A stretch of 64,000 nt of DNA from Corynebacterium sp. (GTDB taxonomy: Bacteria; Actinomycetota; Actinomycetes; Mycobacteriales; Mycobacteriaceae), in contig JAUMTW010000007.1 of the NCBI GenBank assembly GCA_030531005.1, positions 1 through 64,000 on the forward strand, read 5' to 3'. Both the position numbers and the translations under genes were made by a program. Within the stretch, counting starts at the first letter, position 1. Each line of letters begins with the position of its first letter. Positions 17,844-26,599 of the stretch are shown piece after piece. The notes beneath the pieces were generated by a model. It saw only the letters and a list, made by a program, of their open reading frames with translations, made no database searches and was not told where the DNA came from.

Positions 17844-19385
17844 GTGGACTATTTGCAACCGGGTGATCTCGTAGGATGCCGTTACCGTTTGGTACAAGCA
17901 CAACGCCATCCGAACATTGCTCCAACCGCACATAGCCAAATTCGCCAAGAACGCCTGCGTTCCCATCGTGCGGCGATGTTGGCAACATTCCCAGACCGCC
18001 GGGCCTTAGGCGATACCGTCGTGTTTCGTCGTTTTGATGTTGGGGCAAGCTATGCAGATCCCGAACAAGGCTGGTTAGATACTCTCGAAGCCTTAGCCCA
18101 TGCGCCAACTATTATTACTGAGGCCATGCTAGAGCTGCATGAGCCCACAGCAATGGGAAGCACCTGGTATATCGCCGTGGATGCCTTAGTGCGCCATGAA
18201 GACCGCTACATTCCAATTATCATTAGTAATCACCGGGTAGCGCGGCTGCATAAGGAGCAACAGGTGTGGAGCTGTGCCACCTCGCGACTTGGGCTGGGCA
18301 GCTGGCAGCAGGTGCCTTTTAAGATAAAAAACCACGCATATGACTCTTTTGCACTTGCTCTTGCCACCCGCGCATTGGCAACGCTTGATCTTGATGCAGC
18401 GTTTGGTGGCCTAGTTGGGCAAGATTCCTCCCGGGCGTATTTTGTGCCAGTCGAGCACGTAGAGCGTGGGTTGGATAACGCACTGCAAACACCTGTGCCA
18501 ACCCAAGCGCTGCGCATTAAGGAGTGCGGACACTGCCGTTATAGTTCCTGGTGCACTGCGGAGCTCGAAGGCAGGGATGATGTCAGCCTCTTTATTCGTG
18601 GGCAGCAAGCTTCACAGCTCAAGGCCGAGGGCATTCATACTGTTGATGATCTCATTCATGCCGGGCGCGGGGAGCAATCGCAAATGGCACAGGCGTGGCG
18701 GGCCAATATTGCACTATTGCGGCGGGATGCCCCAGTCGCCCAGTTGCGCCGCGATATTGAGATTGACGTGGATGTCGAAGCCTATCTTGATAGTGGCGCC
18801 TATTTGTGGGGCACTTACGATGGGCAGGAATATCGCCCCTTTGCTACCTGGGGTGAGCTAGGTGGAGCGGCAGAGGCCGCCAATTTCGCCGATTTTTGGC
18901 GGTGGCTCCAAGCTCAGCAAGCTCATGCCAAGGCGCAAGGAAAATCCTTCGGGGTTTATTGCTATTCGGCACATGGTGAAAACCACTGGCTGCGTTTTAG
19001 TGCACGGCGCTTCGCTGGAAAATTCGCTGGCGTGCCTTCCGAAGAAGAAATCGCGGCTTTTATTGCCTCTGATGCCTGGATTGATGTCTACGCGGCAGTG
19101 GAACAGCAATTATGCAGTCCTTTTTCTTTGGGCTTAAAAGCAGTTGCGCATGAAGCCGGTTTTTATTGGCAGACGCCAGATATTGATGGCGAAGCCAGCG
19201 TGGAGTATTTCCAGCGCGCTCAAACACAGTTACAGGCTCGCGCTGACCTTTTAAGCTATAACGGCGATGACTGCAGGGCTACTGCGGTTGTGCGATCCTG
19301 GTTGGCTACCGGTACTCCAGAATTGCCACGGCTAGCTGATATAACGCCGGCACTCATTGATACCGCGGGCGCCTCGCACACTTAA
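17844..19385 (+). CDS. RecB-like putative nuclease, TM0106 family
   Basis: The protein of 513 residues begins MDYLQPGDLVGCRYRLVQ, the typical start of TM0106-type proteins. A Cys cluster (CGHCRYSSWC, about residues 230-240) probably belongs to a Fe-S site as in RecB/Cas4-like nucleases. A C-terminal RNase H-like fold follows (EIDVDVEAYLDSG, then LLSYNGDDCRATAVV), with candidate metal-binding acidic residues. The GTG at 17844 is chosen because GGAG lies five bases before it; an in-frame ATG at 17679 would add 55 residues of non-family sequence. Likely a DNA or RNA nuclease; the substrate is unknown. Confidence 0.78.
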   Translation: MDYLQPGDLVGCRYRLVQAQRHPNIAPTAHSQIRQERLRSHRAAMLATFPDRRALGDTVVFRRFDVGASYADPEQGWLDTLEALAHAPTIITEAMLELHEPTAMGSTWYIAVDALVRHEDRYIPIIISNHRVARLHKEQQVWSCATSRLGLGSWQQVPFKIKNHAYDSFALALATRALATLDLDAAFGGLVGQDSSRAYFVPVEHVERGLDNALQTPVPTQALRIKECGHCRYSSWCTAELEGRDDVSLFIRGQQASQLKAEGIHTVDDLIHAGRGEQSQMAQAWRANIALLRRDAPVAQLRRDIEIDVDVEAYLDSGAYLWGTYDGQEYRPFATWGELGGAAEAANFADFWRWLQAQQAHAKAQGKSFGVYCYSAHGENHWLRFSARRFAGKFAGVPSEEEIAAFIASDAWIDVYAAVEQQLCSPFSLGLKAVAHEAGFYWQTPDIDGEASVEYFQRAQTQLQARADLLSYNGDDCRATAVVRSWLATGTPELPRLADITPALIDTAGASHT

Positions 19386-19415
19386 AATCCCCGGCGCATG
19401 TGGGATGTGCCGGGG
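19384..19415 (-). terminator. Terminator of the cupredoxin gene
   Basis: CCCCGGC (19389-19395) pairs with GCCGGGG (19409-19415), extended by GCAT/ATGT; on the minus strand it is followed by ATTTT. Confidence 0.65.
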
Positions 19416-19455
19416 CATGTGTCGCAATCTCAAACTGTTTGGATGATTGCGGGGA

Positions 19456-21144
19456 TTAAGTAACTCGAATATGGAATTCCATGCCTTTACTGCGGTGGCC
19501 AGCGATAGTGCACCAGCCATCCAGGTCCTTATCGATTTGTCCCACATCTAATTCCACGGTGTCCCCAGGGGCAACACGCTTCGTGTTTGCACCAATTTCG
19601 ATGTGCAGGTCATGTGCCATGTCATCAACATTGTGGATGACCAGACGCAGTTTGGTGCCACGTGGGACCGAGACATCAGCGGGTGTAAATTTCATATCAC
19701 CGGCTTCAATTTCTACGGTGGTGACATCATCAGTGCTCGTGAACCCGGGCATGGAACCGCTGGCCATTCCCCCAGTACCAAACATTACTGCAACGATGAT
19801 GGCGACACCCCCAATTGCTTGCCACCATGCGGGGTGCTGCGGTGCGGTCGCTGGTTCGCGTTGTTTGCGAATAACCCCAAGTTGCGCACGGACAGCGAAG
19901 GGAGTCAAGAGCAAGAACACCCCTAACGAACCTATGGTAAGCACAGCCACAATCAGGTTGAGGGTGTTATTAGTGCTAAACATCCATACCAGCATGCCTA
20001 GGTTAAACAGGGTACTGCGCAAAATACCGGCACGGTCATACATTAAGAGACCAGTGCGGGTCGCGGCAGGTCCGCCACCGATATTGCTTGGCAGCAGGTA
20101 GCTCATCACGCCGATGAGTAACTGACCAGCAAAGCCGATCACAAAGTGTAGGGAGGGGAGTTCAATAGTTGCGACCGTATTGGTGTCTATCGCGCTCCAA
20201 ATCACACTACTAATGCCGCCGATAAGCCAAAGCGGGGCGGCAGCCACTGCTAAAGAAGAGAAGGTGATGCGATCACGTGGATCCTTGAGTACGTTCGTAA
20301 TGCATTGTGCCCACTGCCAAGCGGCCAGCAGGATGGCGAGCAGATAGGTACCCAATCCGAATGCTAACAAGTCCGGGGCATCTATGAGGGCACCTAAGGC
20401 AGCTGTGAGTACGCCAGCAATCATCAACACTAATTCCAGGCGAATGGGGGTTTTGGGTGCCTGGGTGCGCCACACTGCGGGGAAAAGTAGAGAAAGCGAA
20501 CCTACGGCGGCACAGCCCACGAAGCCCAAAACGTTACAGATCATATGGGCGAGCACAATACGGTCATGCCACATGCCACGTGGGTAGATGGACATAATGG
20601 AACCGCCAATGGCCCCAAGCGGTAGAAATGTGGCGCTGGCAATATAGGCCAGTACTGCGGGAGCAAAACGCTGGGTTCGGTCGGCGTGAAGATACTGTCG
20701 GCCTAAGTAGATTGCGTGATACAGCAAGGAGAGGCCCACGATCAGCGAGCCGGTACAGGTAATTGTCCAGTTGTACTCCCACACACGTTCGAGCAGTTGG
20801 CCGATGATGACTAAGGCGATACCAAAGTTGAGTATCCAAAAGCGGCGAACCTGCCAAATTCTGGTTTCTTCGGCTAACGGCTGGTGGAGAAATTTCTCCG
20901 TGAGGCTTTGGGACCACAGCATGATCGAGTTGGTCAGTGCCCCGAGCGTGAAGAGGTGAATGAGTAACCAGCGATAGTCTGGGAAGACCGGGTAGAGCGC
21001 CGTGCAGATGACAAAGATGATCATCCAAATGGTTACAGGACGGGATGCCTTGCGGTGCCAAGCATTTTTGCGCAATCGAGACTGACGGCTCCCATCGCTA
21101 GCAGCAGGCGATGATGAATTCGTAGCAGTCGTGTTTGCGGGCAT
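19456..21144 (-). CDS. Polytopic membrane protein with a C-terminal cupredoxin domain
   Basis: The 562-residue protein has about 11-12 membrane helices (about 37-455) followed by an external cupredoxin domain (about 470-562). The type 1 copper ligands are visible: His in DMAHDL, Cys in GWCTIAGH, His of AGH and Met of KGM. The membrane part resembles the N-terminal module of actinobacterial multicopper oxidase/nitrite reductase-like proteins, but here the chain ends right after the first cupredoxin domain, so type 2 copper ligands and catalysis are lacking. A role in copper binding or electron transfer is likely. TAGGCT lies seven bases before the ATG with no Shine-Dalgarno, so it is probably leaderless. 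Confidence 0.72.
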   Translation of the reverse strand: MPANTTATNSSSPAASDGSRQSRLRKNAWHRKASRPVTIWMIIFVICTALYPVFPDYRWLLIHLFTLGALTNSIMLWSQSLTEKFLHQPLAEETRIWQVRRFWILNFGIALVIIGQLLERVWEYNWTITCTGSLIVGLSLLYHAIYLGRQYLHADRTQRFAPAVLAYIASATFLPLGAIGGSIMSIYPRGMWHDRIVLAHMICNVLGFVGCAAVGSLSLLFPAVWRTQAPKTPIRLELVLMIAGVLTAALGALIDAPDLLAFGLGTYLLAILLAAWQWAQCITNVLKDPRDRITFSSLAVAAAPLWLIGGISSVIWSAIDTNTVATIELPSLHFVIGFAGQLLIGVMSYLLPSNIGGGPAATRTGLLMYDRAGILRSTLFNLGMLVWMFSTNNTLNLIVAVLTIGSLGVFLLLTPFAVRAQLGVIRKQREPATAPQHPAWWQAIGGVAIIVAVMFGTGGMASGSMPGFTSTDDVTTVEIEAGDMKFTPADVSVPRGTKLRLVIHNVDDMAHDLHIEIGANTKRVAPGDTVELDVGQIDKDLDGWCTIAGHRSKGMEFHIRVT

Positions 21145-21151
21145 GAGTATA

Positions 21152-21157
21152 AGCCTA
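21152..21157 (-). promoter_or_regulatory. Leaderless -10 box of the cupredoxin gene
   Basis: TAGGCT on the minus strand lies seven bases before ATG 21144, the spacing of leaderless corynebacterial promoters. Confidence 0.45.
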
Positions 21158-21174
21158 AACCCTGCACGGTATTC

Positions 21175-21214
21175 AAGAAAGTAGGACGCTATGGTCTAAG
21201 CCATAGCGTCCTAC
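21175..21214 (-). terminator. Rho-independent terminator of sodA
   Basis: Perfect 14-bp arms GTAGGACGCTATGG and CCATAGCGTCCTAC enclose six bases; on the minus strand TTTCTT follows. Confidence 0.9.
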
Positions 21215-21256
21215 TCTTATATAACTTCAAATGTGGGGTAAACCCCCTGGCCAGAT

Positions 21257-21859
21257 TTAGGCCTTTGCTGCAGCGTAACGAGCGGCAACGTCATCCCAGT
21301 TGAAGACGTTCCAAACAGCTTTGACGTAGTCAGCCTTAACGTTCTTGTACTGCAGGTAGAAAGCGTGCTCCCACATGTCCAGCATCAGCAGTGGGGTCAG
21401 GTTAGCAGAGATGTTGCCCTGCTGGTCGGTGAGCTGCTCGATGACGAGGCGCTCACCAATGTGATCGTAGCCGAGTACGGCCCAACCGGAGCCTTGCAGA
21501 CCTAAAGCAGCACCGGAGAAGTGCTCCTTGAAAGCCTCGAAGGAACCGAACTCTTCAGCGATAGCAGTTGCTAGCTCACCGGTAGGTTCGCCGCCACCGT
21601 TAGGGGAGAGATTCTTCCAGAAGATGGAGTGGTTGGTGTGGCCACCCAGGTTGAAAGCTAGGTCCTTGGACAAAGCGGTAACAACCGAAGCGATAGAGCC
21701 GTCCTTGCGAGCTGCTTCCAGTTTCTCCAGGGCTGCGTTAGCACCGTTAACGTAATTCTGGTGGTGCTTGGAGTGGTGCAGCTCCATAATCTCTGCGGCG
21801 ATGTGGGGCTCTAATGCATCATATGCGTAATCAAGTTCGGGAAGTTCGTACTTAGCCAT
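21257..21859 (-). CDS. sodA: Superoxide dismutase (Mn/Fe type)
   Basis: The 200-residue enzyme converts superoxide to oxygen and hydrogen peroxide in the cytoplasm. All four metal ligands are present: His28 (ELHHSKHH), His77 ([10 protein letters not shown]), Asp161 and His165 (DMWEHAFY). Length matches the family. The start at 21859 (MAKYELPEL) follows AAAGGAT; the longer frame from 21886 reads through this site. Corynebacterial SodA usually uses manganese. msrA is divergent next door, the same pairing as in C. glutamicum, which groups two oxidative-damage defences. Confidence 0.95.
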   Translation of the reverse strand: MAKYELPELDYAYDALEPHIAAEIMELHHSKHHQNYVNGANAALEKLEAARKDGSIASVVTALSKDLAFNLGGHTNHSIFWKNLSPNGGGEPTGELATAIAEEFGSFEAFKEHFSGAALGLQGSGWAVLGYDHIGERLVIEQLTDQQGNISANLTPLLMLDMWEHAFYLQYKNVKADYVKAVWNVFNWDDVAARYAAAKA

Positions 21860-22241
21860 TGCTGTAATCCTTTCGATTCGTGTCAATTTGACGTAGTCCC
21901 CATGATAGGCGAAGAACTAGAGCTGTCAACCAAAAATTTAGGAAAGGTTATTATTCACAGCTTCCCGCAATGTCCGTATGCAGCCTCTATTCCACCTATC
22001 TCCCCGCTCGTATGCTTACGATGCTTCAGGTGCAGCAGCATTCGCTAGATAGTATTGGTGCCTTCGCTCCGATAGTTGCAGGGTGTGCACTGAGTTTTAT
22101 TCAACGTGCAATAGGGAATGGCCTGGACAGTTTGCCGGTTAGCTACAGCAGTGGAGGTGTGCACGTTAAGGTAAACGCAACCGGGTGTCTCCTACGCTCA
22201 TAAGAAACTGTGAGGCCGCGAACAGGCCAATGCATTTTCGG

Positions 22242-22274
22242 CTTGAGACTACCTTGAGACTACCTTGAGACTAC
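22242..22274. repeat. Three perfect 11-bp tandem repeats upstream of msrA
   Basis: CTTGAGACTAC occurs three times without gaps at 22242-22252, 22253-22263 and 22264-22274. Confidence 0.9.
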
Positions 22275-22341
22275 GGAGCCGACCTATATTTACTAACATT
22301 CAAGATCCACGGTTCACTATCTACGATCCACGAAGCAACAA

Positions 22342-22371
22342 AGAGACAATAGAGATAGAGACAATAGAGAA
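22342..22371. repeat. 15-bp tandem repeat abutting the msrA ribosome binding site
   Basis: AGAGACAATAGAGAT (22342-22356) is followed by AGAGACAATAGAGAA (22357-22371). The second copy leads straight into the AGAAAGGA Shine-Dalgarno of msrA, so copy number changes could alter the leader. Confidence 0.85.
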
Positions 22372-22384
22372 AGGACGATGCGCA

Positions 22385-23050
22385 ATGGGATGGCTTTTTG
22401 ATCCTCCAACCGCCCAACTCGTACCAGCGGAAGAAGCCTTAAAGGGAGGCGAGCATCCGGTATTGGTCGATCCTCAGCCGCATGAGGTCTTCGGAACTTC
22501 TTTGGTAGGGCCGTGGCCGCAGCCAGCTGCAGTCGTGTACTTAGGGCTCGGTTGTTATTGGGGTGCAGAGAAGATGTTCTGGGAAACCCCAGGTGTGATT
22601 TCTACGGCAGTCGGCTTTGCCGGTGGCCATACCTTAAACCCCACCTATCGCGAGGTTTGCACTGGACAAACAAACCACACCGAGATAGTTCAGGTGGTCT
22701 ATGATCCCACGCAGCTCGAATTTGCGGACATCGTCAAGCAATTCTTTGAAGCCCACGATCCCACCCAGGGTTTTCGTCAAGGTAATGATGTAGGTACTCA
22801 ATATCGCTCTGCAATCTATACGAGTAGCCCAGAACAAGCCGTGCAAGCTCAGGAGATTGCCGGTATCTATGCGCAGCAGCTTGCTGATGCGGGCTATGGG
22901 CAGCTCACCACGGAAATTATGCCCTTAGCTGATACTCCGACTGGGAATTTTTTCTATGCCGAGGCTGAGCACCAACAGTATTTAAAAAAGGTGCCCAATG
23001 GGTACTGTCCGCATCACTCAACCGGAGTTGCCTGCAATATCCCTGAGTGA
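22385..23050 (+). CDS. msrA: Peptide-methionine (S)-S-oxide reductase
   Basis: The 221-residue enzyme reduces methionine-S-sulfoxide in proteins. The catalytic motif GCYWGAEKMFW (family GCFWG) carries the active cysteine at about residue 58, followed by GFAGG and the TNHTEIVQVVYDP and HDPTQGFRQGNDVGTQYRS family blocks. The C-terminal YCPHHSTGVAC contributes possible resolving cysteines. ATG 22385 follows GAAAGGA; an upstream ATG at 22378 is out of frame. It is divergent from sodA. Confidence 0.93.
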   Translation: MGWLFDPPTAQLVPAEEALKGGEHPVLVDPQPHEVFGTSLVGPWPQPAAVVYLGLGCYWGAEKMFWETPGVISTAVGFAGGHTLNPTYREVCTGQTNHTEIVQVVYDPTQLEFADIVKQFFEAHDPTQGFRQGNDVGTQYRSAIYTSSPEQAVQAQEIAGIYAQQLADAGYGQLTTEIMPLADTPTGNFFYAEAEHQQYLKKVPNGYCPHHSTGVACNIPE

Positions 23051-23315
23051 ACCTGACTGGCAGTATTGCTAATTCCGATCATTTTCAGGGCGCCACAACT
23101 ATTGAAGTCCACTATTGAAGCCCCGCTTATTCTCTTGGAAGCAATGGTGCGAATATCCATCTAGTAGGAAAAGCGTGGGATTTTTGTGAATCTCGTCCCA
23201 ATTCCCGCCTCTAGAGTGTTCTGAACGGGCACGATGCAACAAAATCGGGCATAATAATGCCTGTAAAGCTCAAATCTGAGCGCAGCATATTGATGCCTGT
23301 GGCAGGAAGGTTGCT

Positions 23316-24260
23316 ATGAAGCATATCGTTGGAAACAAGGTCGTACTGATCGGTGCTGGTGACGTCGGATTGGCATATGCCTATGCGCTGGTAAACCAGG
23401 GTACGGTCGACCACCTCGCGCTTATCGATATTGATGAAAAGAAGCTCGAGGGTAACGTAAAGGACCTCAACCACGGCGTGGTTTGGGCACCATCCCGTAC
23501 TCGAGTCACCAAGGGTTCCTACGCTGACTGCGAAGATGCTGCCATGGTAGTTATCTGCGCTGGTGCCGCCCAGAAGCCTGGCGAGACCCGCCTGCAACTG
23601 GTGGATAAGAACATGAAGATCATGAAGTCCATCGTTGATGAAGTCATGGCCAACAACTTCGATGGTATCTTCGTGGTTGCCTCCAACCCTGTAGACATTT
23701 TGACCTACGCCGTATGGAAGTACTCCGGTCTGGATTGGCACCGTGTTATCGGTTCCGGCACTGTACTGGACTCCGCTCGCTTCCGTTATATGCTCGGTGA
23801 GCGCTACGAGGTTGCTCCAAGCTCCATCCACGCATACATTATCGGTGAACACGGTGACACCGAGCTGCCTGTCTTGTCGTCTGCAACTATTGCTGGTGTC
23901 TCCATGCGGAAGATGCTGGAGAAGGACGAAGAGTTACACGGCGAGTTGGAGCGTCTGTTCGAGCTGACCCGCGATGCTGCTTATGACATCATCGAAGCAA
24001 AGGGCTCTACTTGCTACGGTATCGGTATGGGCTTGGCTCGGATCACCCGTGCGGTTATCCACAACCAGCACGTCGCGCTGCCAGTATCTGCGCTGCTCGA
24101 AGGCCAGTACGGCGAATCGGACATCTACATCGGCACCCCAGCCATCATCACTCGTCACGGAATTAGCCGTGTTGTAGAGCTGGAATTGGATGATCACGAG
24201 CAAGAGCGCTTCGCCCGGTCTGCAGAGACGTTGCGCAAGGTTCAGTCCCAATTCTTCTAA
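23316..24260 (+). CDS. ldh: L-lactate dehydrogenase (NAD-dependent)
   Basis: The 314-residue enzyme interconverts pyruvate and L-lactate with NADH in fermentative metabolism. The NAD-binding loop GAGDVG is at 13-18, the substrate loop KPGETR is present, and the catalytic His179 lies in GEHGDTE. GGAAGG is placed before the ATG. The gene has its own terminator at 24314. The neighbourhood with glpQ1 downstream matches C. glutamicum. The enzyme should be cytoplasmic and tetrameric by family. Confidence 0.95.
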   Translation: MKHIVGNKVVLIGAGDVGLAYAYALVNQGTVDHLALIDIDEKKLEGNVKDLNHGVVWAPSRTRVTKGSYADCEDAAMVVICAGAAQKPGETRLQLVDKNMKIMKSIVDEVMANNFDGIFVVASNPVDILTYAVWKYSGLDWHRVIGSGTVLDSARFRYMLGERYEVAPSSIHAYIIGEHGDTELPVLSSATIAGVSMRKMLEKDEELHGELERLFELTRDAAYDIIEAKGSTCYGIGMGLARITRAVIHNQHVALPVSALLEGQYGESDIYIGTPAIITRHGISRVVELELDDHEQERFARSAETLRKVQSQFF

Positions 24261-24313
24261 GCATTATACGGTTTGCGGCTTGCTGCCCAGGCAGCCCACG
24301 TTTCTTGAAGAGT

Positions 24314-24357
24314 AATACCGCCTTCCCGCCAATTTTTGGTGGCAAGGCGGTATTTTT
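24314..24357 (+). terminator. Rho-independent terminator of ldh
   Basis: AATACCGCCTT and AAGGCGGTATT pair, with a nested CCGCCA/TGGTGG-like inner stem, followed by TTTG. Confidence 0.88.
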
Positions 24358-24371
24358 GTAGTTGGAAAGCC

Positions 24372-24377
24372 TAGACT
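24372..24377 (+). promoter_or_regulatory. Leaderless -10 box of glpQ1
   Basis: TAGACT lies six bases before the GTG start at 24384; no Shine-Dalgarno is present. Confidence 0.5.
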
Positions 24378-24383
24378 AGAAGC

Positions 24384-25100
24384 GTGATCAAAATTATCGC
24401 GCACCGGGGATATAGCGGAAAGTACCCGGAGATGACCCGAAGTGCCTTTCGTGCCGCCCTCGAACTGCCTATTCATGGCATCGAATGTGATGTACGCCTG
24501 AGCAAGGACGGCGTGCTGCTATGTCACCACGATCGCACCATGGTGCGTGTTGCCGGGTCCCGCCGGATCGTTTCGTGCACCGACGCCGGCGTGCTAGCGC
24601 AAATGAATATTGGGACTGACGAAAACCCCGAATACCCTCTCACCCTCGATGAACTCATCGAAATGGTGCTGGAATATGATGACAAGCACCTCTATATTGA
24701 GGCCAAGCACCCACAAATTTCCTCGGTGATGGTGGAAGAACAAATTCTACTGCGCCTGCAATATTTTGGCCTGCTTGATGATCCCCGCTTTCACTACATC
24801 ACCTTTTCACACAGCGCTTTACGCCGTATGTGGCGCAAAGCCCCGCAGCTCGATCGAATTTATTTGCGCCGTGACTGGGAATTCCGTCTTAAGCGCGAAG
24901 GATTTGGTTTTGCCCATCCTTCTGCCTGGGGGCTCTCTTTGCTCAGCGCCAAGCTAAGCCCGCGCTTTATGAGTACTGGGCATCCCACCTACCTGTTTAC
25001 CGTGAATGACCCAGAAGATATGCGTTGGGCCGCAGCACATGGTGCAGAGATGCTAGCTACAGATTATCCCGAGCGGGCACTTAAAGTTCTAGGTCAATAG
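24384..25100 (+). CDS. glpQ1: Glycerophosphodiester phosphodiesterase
   Basis: The 238-residue GDPD-family enzyme hydrolyses glycerophosphodiesters to glycerol-3-phosphate and an alcohol. The catalytic signature AHRGYSGKYPEMT is at the N-terminus, with ECDVRLSKDG and CHHD supplying the metal-binding Glu/Asp and second catalytic His. No signal peptide is seen, so it is probably cytoplasmic. The GTG start at 24384 is supported by the leaderless promoter. The name follows the C. glutamicum gene at the corresponding locus. Confidence 0.88.
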   Translation: MIKIIAHRGYSGKYPEMTRSAFRAALELPIHGIECDVRLSKDGVLLCHHDRTMVRVAGSRRIVSCTDAGVLAQMNIGTDENPEYPLTLDELIEMVLEYDDKHLYIEAKHPQISSVMVEEQILLRLQYFGLLDDPRFHYITFSHSALRRMWRKAPQLDRIYLRRDWEFRLKREGFGFAHPSAWGLSLLSAKLSPRFMSTGHPTYLFTVNDPEDMRWAAAHGAEMLATDYPERALKVLGQ

Positions 25101-25188
25101 CGTTTTTGCCTTCGTTGTTGTTCTGTTGTGTGTGCGAAAGTAAAAATGCTCGTTTTGCCTATGCTTCGCATGCTGGCGGAGAAGCCGG

Positions 25189-25194
25189 TATCTT
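25189..25194 (+). promoter_or_regulatory. Leaderless -10 box of the DUF5926 gene
   Basis: TATCTT lies seven bases before ATG 25202, with no Shine-Dalgarno between. Confidence 0.45.
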
Positions 25195-25201
25195 AAAACC
25201 C

Positions 25202-26110
25202 ATGGCGAAGAAAAAGAAGCAGGAAAATCTGCCCGAAGGCATGAGCCGCCGACAAGCAAAGCTCGCAGCTCGTGCTGCAGAGCGTGCGGCGTTGGCGAAG
25301 GACCCCCGTCCCTATAAGGATTTACCTTATGAGGTAGACCTGGTCGCGCTCCAAGAGTTCGTTCCCTCTGGTACGGCTGAAGTTCGTGTACAAGGCGTTG
25401 ACCAGCCCGTGTTGCTTTGTACCGTGCTGCCTGGTGGTGTCGCTGCTTTGTGGCGTGATGCCGATGCCGGTGGAGAAATCCTAGTGGCACTGCAAACCCA
25501 ACATCGCTCACAGAATCCGCATCGTGATCTGGCGCGCGCTCTGCAGTGGGTACAAGGCGCTGAGCCAGGGCAAACGCTTGAAGTTGCCGTGGGTGATGGC
25601 ACTGAGCCATCGTTACGTGAGTTGCTGGAAGCACAAGATTCCCTCGAAATTCAGGAATATCAAGACTTCTCTTGGTGGGTGCCGGCAGGCAGTGAAGTAG
25701 CTCCGGAGTATGCGCAGATTATTCAGCGCGCCAGTGATCAGGTATTCCCCTCGCAGCGTGTAGATGCGAAGGTCCCAGGTGCAGTGTGGTGGATCGATCC
25801 CGGTACCAAGGCACACATCCGCTGGGTTCGCGCAGAGGAAGAAGAGAAGTTGCTCAATGCCTTGGCGCGTATTGCCAGTCGGGGTGAATTGGATCTTGGT
25901 GTAGGAACCAAGTTTGCAGGCGTCTTCCGCACACACGGCCTCGTAGTGCCAGTTTGGGATTTGCCACGTGAGGAGGGGACTGCAAGTTTCATCGCCCCCG
26001 TTGAGGCATTGAACGAGAAGATCGCGGCTGAGTTAGAAAATGATGAGCCGCTGAATGCAGACGCCCGCCGTCAGCTGCAGAACATTCGGTCACGTCAGGT
26101 GACTATCTAA
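25202..26110 (+). CDS. DUF5926 family protein
   Basis: The 302-residue soluble protein starts with a basic MAKKKKQENLPEGMSRRQAKLAARAAERAAL-type tail (helical, lysine/arginine rich), then a mixed alpha/beta region with conserved-looking WWVPAG, VWWIDPG and FAGVFRTHGLVVPVWDLP segments. This pattern fits the actinobacterial DUF5926 proteins, whose function is unknown. The start at 25202 is chosen because the upstream 32 codons contain the promoter. It stands alone with a terminator at 26197. Confidence 0.75.
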   Translation: MAKKKKQENLPEGMSRRQAKLAARAAERAALAKDPRPYKDLPYEVDLVALQEFVPSGTAEVRVQGVDQPVLLCTVLPGGVAALWRDADAGGEILVALQTQHRSQNPHRDLARALQWVQGAEPGQTLEVAVGDGTEPSLRELLEAQDSLEIQEYQDFSWWVPAGSEVAPEYAQIIQRASDQVFPSQRVDAKVPGAVWWIDPGTKAHIRWVRAEEEEKLLNALARIASRGELDLGVGTKFAGVFRTHGLVVPVWDLPREEGTASFIAPVEALNEKIAAELENDEPLNADARRQLQNIRSRQVTI

Positions 26111-26599
26111 AAGACAGTTTGCTACAGAATGCTGTAGTTCTTTGCAGCTGGGCGCTCATCGACGCAAGCGTCGGGTCATCCCCAGCAATTCTTTACAAGG
26201 GAGCACCGCACGGAGCTCCCTTTTTGTTTTTATAGCGGTGACGATTTTGGGGGCTTATGGATTTTTGTGTCATTCTCCCTGGCAGCTGAAGTGATACAAG
26301 GAAAGCGAGCCTTGGAGGTTGTTGTAACGCTGCTGGGAAGTCGAAGGCCCCGAACCTTTCGTACTTGCGTCATTCAGCGGCCAGTGTGGCGCTAAGTACA
26401 CAAGAGCAAACGTAGGTTGCAGGAATGTTTTGCTGCAGTCTGATGAAGCTGAAAAACAGCCTCAAGGCGTGGGTAATGAGGGAAGTAGGCCGCGCGAGGT
26501 GTTGGCAGTACTAATTTGAATCCTGTATAACTATCTAGCAATAGGTAAATGCATTGCGTAAGTGCGCCTATCTCGACCAATACCTTGGAAAGGGTTGCT
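26111..26599. other. Intergenic region before the amino-acid symporter
   Basis: It contains the DUF5926 terminator (26197-26225) and about 370 bases of leader or promoter for the symporter, with TATAAC near 26526 as a -10 candidate. I looked for a glycine riboswitch because of the downstream gene but did not find the conserved blocks. Confidence 0.4.
26197..26225 (+). terminator. Rho-independent terminator of the DUF5926 gene
   Basis: AAGGGAGC pairs with GCTCCCTT across a 10-base loop, followed by a T run. Confidence 0.8.

Larger units (their letters stand above)
21860..22384. other. Divergent sodA-msrA intergenic region with tandem repeats
   Basis: Between the two starts lie 525 bases. A small frame at 21970-22203 has no support. 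The msrA side contains two separate tandem repeats (22242-22274 and 22342-22371). No known regulator site is obvious. Confidence 0.45.

Noticed and set aside
26230..26599. Possible glycine riboswitch before the alanine/glycine symporter
   Set aside because: The conserved aptamer blocks could not be found; only small unrelated hairpins are present.
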